A DNA stretch of 64,000 bases, from NCBI GenBank assembly GCA_965206395.1, contig CBDBJK010000038.1, positions 496,001-560,000 on the forward strand, read 5' to 3'. Made by a program: the position numbers and the translations under genes. The notes beneath the pieces are model-generated. The model was not told where the DNA came from. It searched no databases and saw only the letters and a list, made by a program, of their open reading frames with translations. Shown here piece by piece: positions 26,199-35,384 of this stretch; positions within the stretch are counted from its first letter, which is position 1; each line of letters begins with the position of its first letter. The DNA is from CBDBJK01 sp965206395. GTDB lineage: Bacteria > Chloroflexota > Dehalococcoidia > Lucifugimonadales > CATOSD01.

Positions 26199-28463
26199 TT
26201 AAGTGTCGAATCGAGTTATCTGGATAACCTCTTGTTCGTGGTCCTCAGGCCTTGCTGACGCCGAGTTCTCGAATTTGGGAAGCCTGACCCACTCGCCAGT
26301 TTTTTCGATGTTCACCCGTGTCGCGGCCCACGCGAGCGCGCCTGTGCTGCTGTCCTTGACCGAAGACGAAATAATCGACAGCACGTTGGCCCCACGTCCC
26401 TTGGCATAACGCCCTCCCGCTGTATGCCCCTGCCCCATGGGGATAGACACCACGTCTGGAGACATACCGGGGTGTGGGTAAGCCAGAGCCTCCATTGACC
26501 CTTGAGGCGATGTAATCCTGATGACATCGCCCTCACGGATGTCCATGTCCTCGGCGACCCCTACGTTAATTTCGACCCAGGTGCGCCATGTTGCGGTAGT
26601 CACCGGGTCAGGCGTCGCCTGCAACCAGGGCAAAAACGCTCCTGGCCCATCGCCAAGGGATGTTGACGCGAAAGGAATCAGGTGGAACTTGAACTTGTCG
26701 TCGGCATCAAAAACCGGCTCTTCGGCTGAGGGCAGGGTCGGTGCTTTGGGCACGCCGCTTGTCGACTTGGCCGAGGTATCCCACCAACCGCCCCTCTGAA
26801 GCATCCCATTCCAGAATGACCTGAAATCGTTCGCCCTCACGGAGCCGCGATTCAAATCGAACAGTTGCCGCACACCGTCTTGCAAAATATCCTTAAAGGT
26901 GTCTCCGGGAAGTTTCAAGTCCAGTTCGAGACCCTGTGCGACGGTCATGAGAATGTCTGCAAAGTTGCGTGTGCCCAGATGCTCGCCTCTGTCGGCGAAG
27001 AATGGACGAACAACAGGCTGTTGAAAGCCAACCATCTGATAGCCCGGCCCGGCTGAGGGTATATCGCTGCCCCAGTCTTCGAGATAGTTGTTCTCAGGCA
27101 ACACCAGGTCAGCCATTGCGGTGGTATCGTCCATGAATCCTGAAATGCTGAAGATGAAAGGCACGTCGTAAGACGCGTCCTTGAAGCCCGCGCCGTCCGG
27201 TAGGCCGTACCAGGGATTCGCGCCCCTAATCATCAGCGCTTTGACCTGCCCTTGCTTCATCTCCGCAATCAGGCTTTGCCAATCCTCAAAGGATGCGGCA
27301 TCAGGCGCTGTTGAAATATCACCCAGGGAAGGCTTCGGATTAAATATGATGCCGCCCGGTTTTCCGATATTCCCGACGAGATGGTTCAGCGCGTATATAG
27401 CAGTTAGATTGAAAAGGCCGTTGGAGTGCGCGCCTGCCGAGCCACCGCCGATGGCGATGCTGGAGCCGCTTTCGGCGAACTCCGTCGCTATCCTGCGTAT
27501 CTTGACGGCTGAGACGCCCACCTTGTCGGCGATGGTTTCCGGTGTGAACGGGTCCAGACTGGCGGCGTCACCACCGGTTAGCGTGTCGGCGGCGCTGGCA
27601 TCGCCAAGCCCCTCGGAGATTATGACTTGGGCCATGCTCATAGCCAGGATGCCCTCAAAACCGGGCTTGATGTAAATCCACTCGTCGGCGTTTGCGCCGG
27701 TCATCGAAAATCGCGAGTCCACGTGAACCAGCGTACCGCGCTCCGCGTTCCCCTGTCGAAACTCACCGTAGCCTCTGGCGTATCGAATGGGTGAGACCCA
27801 TGTGTTAAGAAAGTCCGCGCCAAACGAGAGAACGAACTTGGAGTTTTCAAGATCGAAGTCTGGCATCAAGTCTTCATTGAACACCCGTTTGATTGCGGCA
27901 CGCAGGTTGGTTCGCTCAAGGGTTTCGTAGGGCATGTGTCTGCCGCCGAAAGTGGAGACGAAACGCTCGATTACCATTCCCGTGTGCGCGCCAACCGGGT
28001 CGGTTATCATCACCATAGCCGACTGATTGCGTTCACTCTGTATTTGGCTCAACTGGAAGGTCAGCCGCCCGATTGCGTCCGTCCAGCTAATCTCCTCGAA
28101 TAGGCCCGACCCACGCTCGCCTACGCGGACGAGTGGAGCCTGGATGCGATCAGGGTGATACAGCGACTGCAAGCCTGCCTCGCATCGTGCGCTATGCTTG
28201 CCGCGATTTATGGGATAGTCGATATTGCCTTCGACCTTTTTGGCGCGGCCTTCCATGACTCGTACTACCAGACCCTCGCTCGTCGGGCACTGGCGGCATA
28301 GGGTCGCGTACCAGTTCGATAGGCCGCTGACCAGGTCTTCTGGCATCTCGATAGGAGACTGAACAAACAATTCATCCTCCGGCACGCCACATGCCGCAAA
28401 AAGGATTGCGCCTGTGGCGGAACCGCCAACCAGCGTCATGAATTGTCTTCTTGTTAGCGCCAT
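26199..28463 (-). CDS. MopB-like subunit of alternative complex III (ActB molybdopterin-type domain)
   Basis: The 754-aa protein begins with a Tat-like signal (TRRQFMTLVGGSATGAILFAACG), then CRQC and a distant Cys in ARCEAG. The usual third cysteine of the CxxCxxxC motif of true molybdopterin oxidoreductases is missing. The rest follows the MopB fold (GADFLNTWVSP, a MIRGANPWYGLPD-type stretch, and a C-terminal aspartate-decarboxylase-like barrel near EGDVIRITSPQG). Known ActB proteins bind no molybdenum, which fits. It follows actA by 14 bp. Confidence 0.9.
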   Translation of the reverse strand: MALTRRQFMTLVGGSATGAILFAACGVPEDELFVQSPIEMPEDLVSGLSNWYATLCRQCPTSEGLVVRVMEGRAKKVEGNIDYPINRGKHSARCEAGLQSLYHPDRIQAPLVRVGERGSGLFEEISWTDAIGRLTFQLSQIQSERNQSAMVMITDPVGAHTGMVIERFVSTFGGRHMPYETLERTNLRAAIKRVFNEDLMPDFDLENSKFVLSFGADFLNTWVSPIRYARGYGEFRQGNAERGTLVHVDSRFSMTGANADEWIYIKPGFEGILAMSMAQVIISEGLGDASAADTLTGGDAASLDPFTPETIADKVGVSAVKIRRIATEFAESGSSIAIGGGSAGAHSNGLFNLTAIYALNHLVGNIGKPGGIIFNPKPSLGDISTAPDAASFEDWQSLIAEMKQGQVKALMIRGANPWYGLPDGAGFKDASYDVPFIFSISGFMDDTTAMADLVLPENNYLEDWGSDIPSAGPGYQMVGFQQPVVRPFFADRGEHLGTRNFADILMTVAQGLELDLKLPGDTFKDILQDGVRQLFDLNRGSVRANDFRSFWNGMLQRGGWWDTSAKSTSGVPKAPTLPSAEEPVFDADDKFKFHLIPFASTSLGDGPGAFLPWLQATPDPVTTATWRTWVEINVGVAEDMDIREGDVIRITSPQGSMEALAYPHPGMSPDVVSIPMGQGHTAGGRYAKGRGANVLSIISSSVKDSSTGALAWAATRVNIEKTGEWVRLPKFENSASARPEDHEQEVIQITRFDT

Positions 28464-28477
28464 AGTCTCGTCAGCCT

Positions 28478-29083
28478 CTAATAGTGACAGGTGGTGCAGT
28501 CGGTTGGAGCGTCGAAGTCGCGGTGACAGTCAACACAATCGCTCATCTTCAAGGAGCGCACTTGCTTGACCTTCGTCATGCTGCCCACGTCGCCGTGGCA
28601 TGTCGAGCATACCGCCGCCGCTGGGACGTTGTCTTTCGCTGTGAAGAATCTAATATGGGCCTCGTGGACGAAGTGTACGTGGTCAGGAACTCTGTGAACC
28701 CGTATCCAGTCGATGGACTCGCCCGTGTCAAAGGCCGCACGGAGCTTCTCGACTTCAGGAAGGCCATCGCCAACAGTCTTGTGGCACGTCAGGCATAGGC
28801 CTACCGCCGGAATTGTCGCGGCAGCGCCCTTGGTGACATTTCTGTGGCAGAATGTGCAGTCCAGGCCGAGTTCCTGAACGTGGGTTGTATGCGGAAATGC
28901 GATGGGCTGGTCTGGGCCTTCGTTGAAGCCGAAGACGGCTGGCTGTCCAAACCACGCGGAAACTACAAACGTTACTAAAAAGGCTACGACAACAAGAGAG
29001 CCAAGGCCAAAAATGCCAAGAAGACCGAGGCCCAAAAGTTTTTTGCCGGAAGGCTTAGTGTATTGAAAATCGCCTGGTATCAA
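28478..29083 (-). CDS. actA: Pentaheme cytochrome c, ActA
   Basis: The 201-aa protein has one N-terminal membrane anchor (about residues 15-40) and five heme-binding motifs: CTFCH, CLTCH, CSTCH, CVDCH and CTTCH. Five hemes plus a single anchor is the signature of ActA. It leads the cytochrome/ActB/NrfD/ActD cluster and should receive electrons from the Fe-S subunit on the outer face of the membrane. Confidence 0.92.
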   Translation of the reverse strand: MIPGDFQYTKPSGKKLLGLGLLGIFGLGSLVVVAFLVTFVVSAWFGQPAVFGFNEGPDQPIAFPHTTHVQELGLDCTFCHRNVTKGAAATIPAVGLCLTCHKTVGDGLPEVEKLRAAFDTGESIDWIRVHRVPDHVHFVHEAHIRFFTAKDNVPAAAVCSTCHGDVGSMTKVKQVRSLKMSDCVDCHRDFDAPTDCTTCHY

Positions 29084-29204
29084 ATCTAGTCAGCCTAATT
29101 ACCTATTTGAATTCCAAAGTGCTTTTGCACTCTTCACGCGCCCGACCAACATCAGTCCCGACTGGCAACTATACCAATTTTCCGCCTTGATAGTCAAAGG
29201 GTTG

Positions 29205-29495
29205 TTATATCCAATAATTTTCCCAAAATCTGCGGAGGACGCCAGCAAGGTCGATGACCTGATACAGAAAGAACGCAGCCAAGCCAAAGGATATGATTGC
29301 AAGGACGTAAAACACAGGTCGAGCTTTTTGAAAGCTTCTTGGAATGTGCTGGGATGCCACAAGTGAGGGGATCATATTGTGGCCCAAGAGCATGTTGCTA
29401 GCAAATAGAACTATGAATATAACTACAATCCAAAGATTGATAAGCAGCTTGCTTATTTCGCTCCACTCGAAGCTACCTAATGCAGCCGGGTTCAT
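29205..29495 (-). CDS. Small two-helix membrane protein heading the complex III operon
   Basis: The 96-aa protein has two clear membrane helices (about residues 19-40 and 61-82) and no recognisable motif. It lies 121 bp upstream of actA on the same strand, downstream of the only strong promoter in the area. It may be an accessory small subunit, as small extra TM subunits exist in other alternative complex III enzymes, but this is inference. Confidence 0.65.
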   Translation of the reverse strand: MNPAALGSFEWSEISKLLINLWIVVIFIVLFASNMLLGHNMIPSLVASQHIPRSFQKARPVFYVLAIISFGLAAFFLYQVIDLAGVLRRFWENYWI

Positions 29496-29559
29496 TTGTT
29501 AGCGTTCCTCACAAGAAGAATAAATAATGCAAGACCCACCACCCGTCAACCACCGGTGA

Positions 29560-29589
29560 AAATTATCACATAGCTCTGGCTGGTGTCAA
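29560..29589 (-). promoter_or_regulatory. Sigma-70-type promoter for the complex III operon
   Basis: On the minus strand TTGACA (29589-29584) is followed after 18 bp by TAATTT (29565-29560). The start codon of the small membrane protein lies about 65 bp downstream. It is the best housekeeping promoter match near this operon. Confidence 0.65.
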
Positions 29590-29640
29590 GAGTCCTCAAG
29601 GGGTTCGAATGCAAAATTGCAGGTAATTGAGGCGTGGACA

Positions 29641-30927
29641 TCATATCAGGTTCCAGCGAGGGTGCCTGTTTGCGTCGTCGCGCAATCGCTCAACTACCCA
29701 GTCTTTTACTGCGCTCGCGATGTAGAAGATGGGCCTTATCAGTTCTGCCTCGGACGCGATAAGCCGCTCTTCAAGGGCTGCGGTGGCGATTGTGGTGCCG
29801 GGAAGTATCCTGGTTCCCACACGCAGCGTTGCGAATGGAGGGTCGACTTCGTCCAGAAACGCAAGTTTTCCGTTTACAGACGATTCGGTTTCGCCAGGTT
29901 CCCCGAAATCGAAGGATAGCGTGAAGGGAAGATCAGAGTCACGACAAAGAGTCACAAGCCTTCTGGTATCCTCAAGATGGCCTTCCAGTTCACTCTCGTG
30001 AATATGCCCACCTCTGCCCGCCATCAATACGAGGGAGCATCCAGAGCTTTTCATTAGCTCAATCATCTCATTGTCGCAATCGCCTGTTCTCAGATAGCTG
30101 TTCCATCTGATTCGCAGGTCCGAGGCAATCAACGCCTTGCACAGCGCCTTACCGTTGTCTAATGGAATGTTGAAGCCAGTGTCAATGAAGAACACTTTGC
30201 GGATGCCGAAGTCGTCGCGCAGCCTGTGAATCTCTTCGATCACCTCATCGACCGGCCGAATGCGCCAGTCGTCGATACCGGATTGCCCTTCGCGGTCCGT
30301 CGTAGGGTAGTAGTACGGGGCCAGCTTGGTCACGACGCCAATGCCGAATCCGGCCTTGTTATAGCGTGAAATATCCAGCAAATCTAGCTTCGGGCTTGTG
30401 CTGAAATCTGAGGGTGCGCCCCTGTCGCGCACCAGCACTTGCCCGTTCTCACGATAAACGAGGCCAGGAATGTCTTCATAGCCTGTTCCATTTTCGAGGC
30501 GGTCTATCAAGTTTGCGAACGACTCCACGGCGTCCCCCGCCAGGCCAAGGTCTGCCTCAAGGAACTCGAAGCACTCCACAGGCAGAATGCTGAACGCAGG
30601 CCCGCCGCACACGACTGTCGCCTTGCTGATGGAGTGGATTCGGCTCACGATGTCCCGGACTATCGGGAGATGCGATACTGGGTTGAGGTAGCTCTGGTTG
30701 TCGAGGTTGCGTATGGAGAGGCCGACAATGTCAGGTTGAAAGCCTTTGATTGCGGCATCGACGTCCGCGATAGCGTCGTCTGAGAACATGAGGTCAAGCA
30801 CCTGAAGCTGGTGCTTTTCTACGTCGATTGAGGCGGCCAGATAAGCCAGGCCGATCGGCAAGGGCCGCACGACCATGCGAGCCATATATCTTTCTGCTTG
30901 GTTGGTGGCGACGAGAAGGACTTTCAT
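29641..30927 (-). CDS. B12-binding/radical-SAM-like protein lacking the cluster cysteines
   Basis: The 428-aa protein starts at the ATG at 30927 behind GGAG; a longer frame to 31098 has no support. Residues ~1-140 look like a cobalamin-binding domain of the BchE-type family (KVLLVATN, PLPIGLAYLAAS, DIVGLSIRN, VVCGGPAFSILP). Residues ~180-400 follow the radical SAM barrel (RPVDEVIEEIHRLRDDFGIRKVFFIDTGFNIP, IRWNSYLRTG). Where relatives have the CxxxCxxC cluster motif this protein has TKLAPYYYPTTD (residues ~200-211), with no cysteine. It should not hold the radical-generating 4Fe-4S cluster. The natural substrate is unknown. Confidence 0.8.
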   Translation of the reverse strand: MKVLLVATNQAERYMARMVVRPLPIGLAYLAASIDVEKHQLQVLDLMFSDDAIADVDAAIKGFQPDIVGLSIRNLDNQSYLNPVSHLPIVRDIVSRIHSISKATVVCGGPAFSILPVECFEFLEADLGLAGDAVESFANLIDRLENGTGYEDIPGLVYRENGQVLVRDRGAPSDFSTSPKLDLLDISRYNKAGFGIGVVTKLAPYYYPTTDREGQSGIDDWRIRPVDEVIEEIHRLRDDFGIRKVFFIDTGFNIPLDNGKALCKALIASDLRIRWNSYLRTGDCDNEMIELMKSSGCSLVLMAGRGGHIHESELEGHLEDTRRLVTLCRDSDLPFTLSFDFGEPGETESSVNGKLAFLDEVDPPFATLRVGTRILPGTTIATAALEERLIASEAELIRPIFYIASAVKDWVVERLRDDANRHPRWNLI

Positions 30928-31174
30928 GAAGTCTCCACAGTAGTTTGGGCCATCATCGCGCATGATAGCACAGTCCAATACCGAGTGGAACGCCTTCTGG
31001 GGTGACTTCTGAGAAAACCGATGAGGCCGCTTGTGAAGCCGGACGGCTTGACCTACAATTGCAGCGTCAAAGCGTTGGTGATGGGAAGCCGTTCGCAAGG
31101 TTTTCGGAATGCAGGCTGATGAGAGTGCGTCAGTTATCGTTAATATGATTTCGGATAGTTAGAAGGAGCGGTAA

Positions 31175-31978
31175 ATGGCCGACGATACACGAGAGCGATA
31201 TAGCCTGGGATATGGCGCGGCATCAGATTTGATGGCTGACAGATCGTTATATACACAGGCAGGTTTCTTTTTACACCATCTGCGATCCGGCTCGGATTTG
31301 CTGGATTGTGGATGTGGCCCGGGAACAATCACATTAGGGTTGGCTGAAGAAGTGGCACCTGGGCAAGTTGTGGGAATCGACATCGAAGAAAGCCAGATAA
31401 CTCGTGCAGAGGCTCTTGCAGTCGAAAAGGGCGTCTCAAATGTTCAGTTTGAGGTCGCCAGCGCGTTTGAGCTTCCCTTTGAGGACAATTCCTTCGACAT
31501 ATTATTTAGCAACAACATGCTAGAGCACGTATCTAGCCCTCTTGCGGCCATCAAAGAGATGCATCGTGTTTTGAAGTCAGGCGGAGTTATAGGGGTACGT
31601 GCTACTGCTCACAGAAAGGATATTGTGGAGCCAGACAACCCTTGGATAGATAAATACTGGGCGATTATAGAAGAAATGTATCGCCTTAACGGAAGTGATC
31701 CACGCATTGGGGGCCGTCTGAGAGGGCTGTTGCGCGAGGCGGGATTCTTTAGCATCGAGGCTTCGGCGTCCTATAATTGTCCGTCAACTCCCGATGAAAT
31801 CAACCTGTGGGTGCGGACTGCTCTTACGCCTACGTATGTGGAAGACCGGGCAATAGAACTCGGACTGACGGATCGCTCAGAATATAATGAGATTAAAAAA
31901 GCATGGATAGCATGGGGGGAGCATCCAGATGCGTTTATGGCGAGAGCCAGAGGCGAGGCAGTGGGTTGGAAAGAGTAA
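31175..31978 (+). CDS. Class I SAM-dependent methyltransferase
   Basis: The 267-aa protein has the SAM-binding motif LLDCGCGPGTITLGLAE near residue 45, an acidic VVGIDIEESQI strand end, and the post-motif FDILFSNNMLEHVSSPLAAIKEMHRVLKSGG of Methyltransf_11 proteins. AAGGAG precedes the ATG. It is divergent from the radical-SAM-like gene across a 247-bp gap. The substrate cannot be inferred; family relatives act on small molecules or lipids. Confidence 0.9.
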   Translation: MADDTRERYSLGYGAASDLMADRSLYTQAGFFLHHLRSGSDLLDCGCGPGTITLGLAEEVAPGQVVGIDIEESQITRAEALAVEKGVSNVQFEVASAFELPFEDNSFDILFSNNMLEHVSSPLAAIKEMHRVLKSGGVIGVRATAHRKDIVEPDNPWIDKYWAIIEEMYRLNGSDPRIGGRLRGLLREAGFFSIEASASYNCPSTPDEINLWVRTALTPTYVEDRAIELGLTDRSEYNEIKKAWIAWGEHPDAFMARARGEAVGWKE

Positions 31979-32012
31979 CAGAAGTCTTCGACCATGCTGG
32001 AGGTAATGAATC

Positions 32013-33992
32013 ATGGACACACAGATACGCTTGCAAATAGACGCGCGGGAACCCTTCGCCGATGGTATGAGCTTCGGCAAGGCTGGCGCGTACGAACGAC
32101 TATCGGGTAGGGTGGACTTCGCAATCGACCCGCACGCATCGGCCAACCAGAGCGTGGTAGACCTGGAGCACGCGCCGCGCAACTCTGATGGCCTGGTCGA
32201 GTATTCCACAGACTTCTACATCCTCAGACCAACCGACATGGCGCAGGGCAATCGCCGCCTGATATACGACGTGAACAATCGAGGAAGCATGCGTCTCCTC
32301 CAGTTTTTCAACGATGGCGTGCACAGTAACGAGCCTTCTAGCGCCGCGCACGCGGGCAACGGTTTCCTCATGCGTCGGGGATACTCACTCGTCTGGTCTG
32401 GATGGCAGGGAGACATCATGTCTGGCGACGGACGCCTGACGATGCGGCTTCCCGTCGCCAGAGAAAACGGGCGCGAGCTGACCGGACTCGTCCGCACGGA
32501 GATTATCCTCAACGAATCGGGCGTTACATCTATGCCTCTGAGCGGCAACGGATTCACGCACAGTTACGAGGCTGACTCGCTGGACACGGCGTCCGCGACA
32601 TTCACGCACAGGGAAAACGAAGGCGACCAAAGGATTGCCATTTCACCTGACGAGTGGCAGTACGCCACGCTCGACGAAAGCGGCAAGCCTGTGCCATCCT
32701 CGACTCATTGCTATCTGCCAACGGGATTCAAGTCAGGCTGGATTTATGAGCTTGTATACACCGCGAAAAATCCGCCCGTGTTTGGTCTTGGCTTTACCGG
32801 AGTGCGCGATCTGTTGTCGTTCCTTCTGCACGCGCAGGCCGACGACGCAGGTACGCAGAATCCGTTGAGGCAGAACGGCACGGGAATCGAGAAGGCGTAT
32901 GCTTGGGGGCGCTCCCAGAGCGGGCGATTCTTGCGTGAATTCGTGTATCGCGGCTTCAACGAGGATGCTCAGGGGCGGCGTGTGTTGGACGCCATTTCTC
33001 CGCATGTTTCTGGTGGAGGCCGCGTTACGCTCAACTATCGCTTCGCGCAGCCGGGCCGATTTCCTCGGCAGCACTCCGACCATCTCTACGCCTCCGACCA
33101 GTTTCCTTTCGCCTATGCAGTCACAACCGATTCGCTCACGGGCAAAACAGATGGCATCCTGAAGCGTCCAGATACCGACCCGATTGTGATACACACGCAG
33201 ACCGCTTCGGAGTACTGGGATCGCAGAGGCTCGCTAGTTCACACGGACTCGCTCGGAAACGACCTGCCTGACCACGAGAATGCCAGAGTATTCCTGTTTT
33301 CAGGCTCTCAGCACAACGCCGATCCTCTTGGAGGGCCACAGACAGGCGCGCATCTGCATCCGTCGAACCCACTTAACACGACGCCTCTGCTACGCGCCCT
33401 GCTGGATACCCTCGATGCCTGGGCGACGAATGGCACGCCGCCGCCAGACAGTCGAGTGCCCACCAGAGGCAGCGAGACAGCCGTTCCAGCCGATGTCGCG
33501 CGCGGGCAGTTCCCGACGATTCCTGGCGTCGACCATCCCGACGCGCTCAACCGCCTGTACGTTCAGGATCATGGCTCCGAATTCGATAAGGGCGTCATGT
33601 CTACAGAGCCTCCTGTCGAGGACAAAAGCCGTGAGTACAAGGTGCTTATATCCCAGGTTGACGTAGACGGCAACGAGGTTGCGGGAATTCGCACGCCCTA
33701 CGTGGCTGTTCCGCTGGCTACATTCACGGGCTGGAATTTCCGGCCAAAAGGGTCTGCGGAAAATGAGCAGGCGGGCACTGTCGGCAGTCACTTTCCTCTT
33801 GCGGAGACCGAGGATGAGCGACGAGGCAGCGGTGATTCGCGTCTTTCGATTGAGGAGCGTTATCGCTCCAGAGCACACTACGTCCGCGCTATCGCTTCCG
33901 CTGCTCAGAGGCTCGTGGAACAACGGCTGCTCCTTGAGGAAGACGCTGACCGCTACGTTGAGCTTGCGATGAATGAGCAGGCTTTCGGCTAA
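32013..33992 (+). CDS. Large alpha/beta hydrolase domain protein
   Basis: The 659-aa protein matches the large uncharacterised alpha/beta-hydrolase family in which a beta-rich N-terminal half is followed by a hydrolase domain. The nucleophile elbow is visible in AYAWGRSQSGRFLREFVY (about residue 295), with a Gly-x-Ser-x-Ser-Gly-type turn, and a likely His late in the protein. There is no signal peptide. It lies 34 bp after the methyltransferase and is probably cotranscribed. Substrate unknown; an esterase or amidase role is inference. Confidence 0.85.
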   Translation: MDTQIRLQIDAREPFADGMSFGKAGAYERLSGRVDFAIDPHASANQSVVDLEHAPRNSDGLVEYSTDFYILRPTDMAQGNRRLIYDVNNRGSMRLLQFFNDGVHSNEPSSAAHAGNGFLMRRGYSLVWSGWQGDIMSGDGRLTMRLPVARENGRELTGLVRTEIILNESGVTSMPLSGNGFTHSYEADSLDTASATFTHRENEGDQRIAISPDEWQYATLDESGKPVPSSTHCYLPTGFKSGWIYELVYTAKNPPVFGLGFTGVRDLLSFLLHAQADDAGTQNPLRQNGTGIEKAYAWGRSQSGRFLREFVYRGFNEDAQGRRVLDAISPHVSGGGRVTLNYRFAQPGRFPRQHSDHLYASDQFPFAYAVTTDSLTGKTDGILKRPDTDPIVIHTQTASEYWDRRGSLVHTDSLGNDLPDHENARVFLFSGSQHNADPLGGPQTGAHLHPSNPLNTTPLLRALLDTLDAWATNGTPPPDSRVPTRGSETAVPADVARGQFPTIPGVDHPDALNRLYVQDHGSEFDKGVMSTEPPVEDKSREYKVLISQVDVDGNEVAGIRTPYVAVPLATFTGWNFRPKGSAENEQAGTVGSHFPLAETEDERRGSGDSRLSIEERYRSRAHYVRAIASAAQRLVEQRLLLEEDADRYVELAMNEQAFG

Positions 33993-34031
33993 TCCTTTTC
34001 TCAGATGAGTGATAAGGGGCAACTATCGAAA

Positions 34032-34130
34032 TGTCATTCTGAGCGGAGCGAAGAATCTAAGCGCCTGGCAACGTGATAGCAAAGGCTTATCCTTCCGTGG
34101 AAGGATCGTCGCAAGCTCCTCGGAATGACA
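34032..34130. repeat. Short interspersed repeat with TGTCATTC ends
   Basis: The 99-bp element starts TGTCATTCTGAGCGGAGCG and ends in GAATGACA, an 8-bp terminal inverted repeat. It contains an internal ATCCTTCCGTGGAAGGAT hairpin. A TGTCATTCTGAGCG-type repeat is widespread in bacterial genomes, so this looks like a non-coding MITE-like repeat between the hydrolase and the flavoenzyme. Confidence 0.6.
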
Positions 34131-34158
34131 TAATATGTTTACTTCTAAGGAGCATCGC

Positions 34159-35292
34159 ATGAATGGCTCGTTTGATGTTGCGATTGTCGGCCTTGGAGCG
34201 ATGGGCAGCGCGGCGGCCTACCATCTGGCGCGGCGCGGGCATCGCGTTCTGTGCCTCGACCGCTTCACGCCTCCGCACACGCTAGGTTCGTCTCACGGGC
34301 AGACCAGAATTATCCGCGAGGCCTATTCCGAGCACCATTCTTATGTTCCAATCGTGCAGCGCGCCTACGAGCTATGGGAAAAGCTAGAGCAGGACATCGG
34401 ACGAAAGCTACTGCTGAAAACTGGCGGCATCATGGTCGGCCGACCAGACGGTGAGCTTGTGACCGGCGCGGAGTTCAGCGCACGCAAACACAACTTGCCG
34501 TACGAGAGGATTTCCGCTGACGAAGCCCATCATCGCTATCCTGTGCTTCAGCCTTCGGAAGACATGGTTGCTATCTGGGACCCGCGCGCTGGAATTCTCT
34601 ATCCAGAGGCGTGCATCGAGGCTCACCTTGAGCTTGCCCGCCGCAAAGGAGCCGAGATTCGTTTCAACGAGGCCGTCGTCTCATGGGAAGCCGACGGGGA
34701 AGGCGTGCAAGTGGTCACCTCAAACGGACATTACCGCGCCCAGCGTCTGCTTCTTTCGGCGGGAGCATGGATGACGCATCTCGTCAAAGACCTGAAGCTA
34801 CCCCTGAATGTAGAGAGGCAGGTGTTGTTCTGGTTCGAGCCTGCCGCCAATCCCGAAGCCTTTTCGACTAAACACTGCCCAATTTTCATCTGGGACTACG
34901 AAGGTAACCACTGCTTTTACGGCTTCCCCGACCTGGGCGAAGGCGTAAAAGTGGCTCAGATGCACGACGGAGAATCTACTGACCCGGACGCATTACGCCG
35001 CGAGGTCGGGCCGGAGGACGCCGAGCCGATTCGTTCACTCCTCGAAAAGTACATGCCGGACGCCAACGGCGCGCAGCTTGCCGCCGAAGTCTGCATGTTC
35101 ACGAACACGCCCGACACCCATTTTCTCATAGACTTCCACCCCGTTCATTCGCAGGCAGTAATCGCAAGTCCTTGTTCAGGGCACGGGTTCAAGTTCGCCA
35201 GCGCCATCGGCGAGATATTGGCCGATCTCCTCACTGAAGGCAGCACCAGATTCGACATCGACCTGTTCCGCCTAGCGCGGTTCGGCATGTAA
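34159..35292 (+). CDS. Monomeric sarcosine oxidase/N-methyltryptophan oxidase-type FAD enzyme
   Basis: This family oxidatively demethylates N-methyl amino acids, releasing formaldehyde and H2O2. ATG 34159 is chosen because AAGGAG lies 8 bp upstream; the frame opens at 34135. The 377-aa protein has the Rossmann FAD motif (VAIVGLGAMGSAAAYHLARRGH), the family's GSSHGQTRIIREAY stretch, and near the C-terminus SPCSGHGFKFASAIGEIL, which replaces the usual GFSGHGFK. That last motif keeps the Cys that can covalently bind FAD in relatives. The actual substrate is uncertain. Confidence 0.9.
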   Translation: MNGSFDVAIVGLGAMGSAAAYHLARRGHRVLCLDRFTPPHTLGSSHGQTRIIREAYSEHHSYVPIVQRAYELWEKLEQDIGRKLLLKTGGIMVGRPDGELVTGAEFSARKHNLPYERISADEAHHRYPVLQPSEDMVAIWDPRAGILYPEACIEAHLELARRKGAEIRFNEAVVSWEADGEGVQVVTSNGHYRAQRLLLSAGAWMTHLVKDLKLPLNVERQVLFWFEPAANPEAFSTKHCPIFIWDYEGNHCFYGFPDLGEGVKVAQMHDGESTDPDALRREVGPEDAEPIRSLLEKYMPDANGAQLAAEVCMFTNTPDTHFLIDFHPVHSQAVIASPCSGHGFKFASAIGEILADLLTEGSTRFDIDLFRLARFGM

Positions 35293-35343
35293 TAGCTGAC
35301 TACTTTCGACCAGTAGAGCGACCTAAAGGGAACGAAGACGAAT

Positions 35344-35384
35344 CCCCTCCCCTGTTTGGACGGGGGAGGGTTAGGGAGGGGGCC
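35344..35384. repeat. Left GC-rich flank of the DUF559 gene (inverted copy)
   Basis: A C-rich then G-rich stretch ending in TTAGGGAGGGGGCCA. It is nearly identical, in inverted orientation, to the stretch at 35772-35819 on the other side of the DUF559 gene; they differ mainly in the loop. The DUF559 start codon lies at its right edge. Confidence 0.75.

Noticed and set aside
29588..29625. A tRNA T-arm-like GGGTTCGAATG stretch
   Set aside because: No cloverleaf can be drawn around it.
30250..30360. A frameshift explaining the missing radical SAM cysteines
   Set aside because: The surrounding sequence aligns to the family in one frame on both sides without a gap, so substitution rather than frameshift explains the loss.
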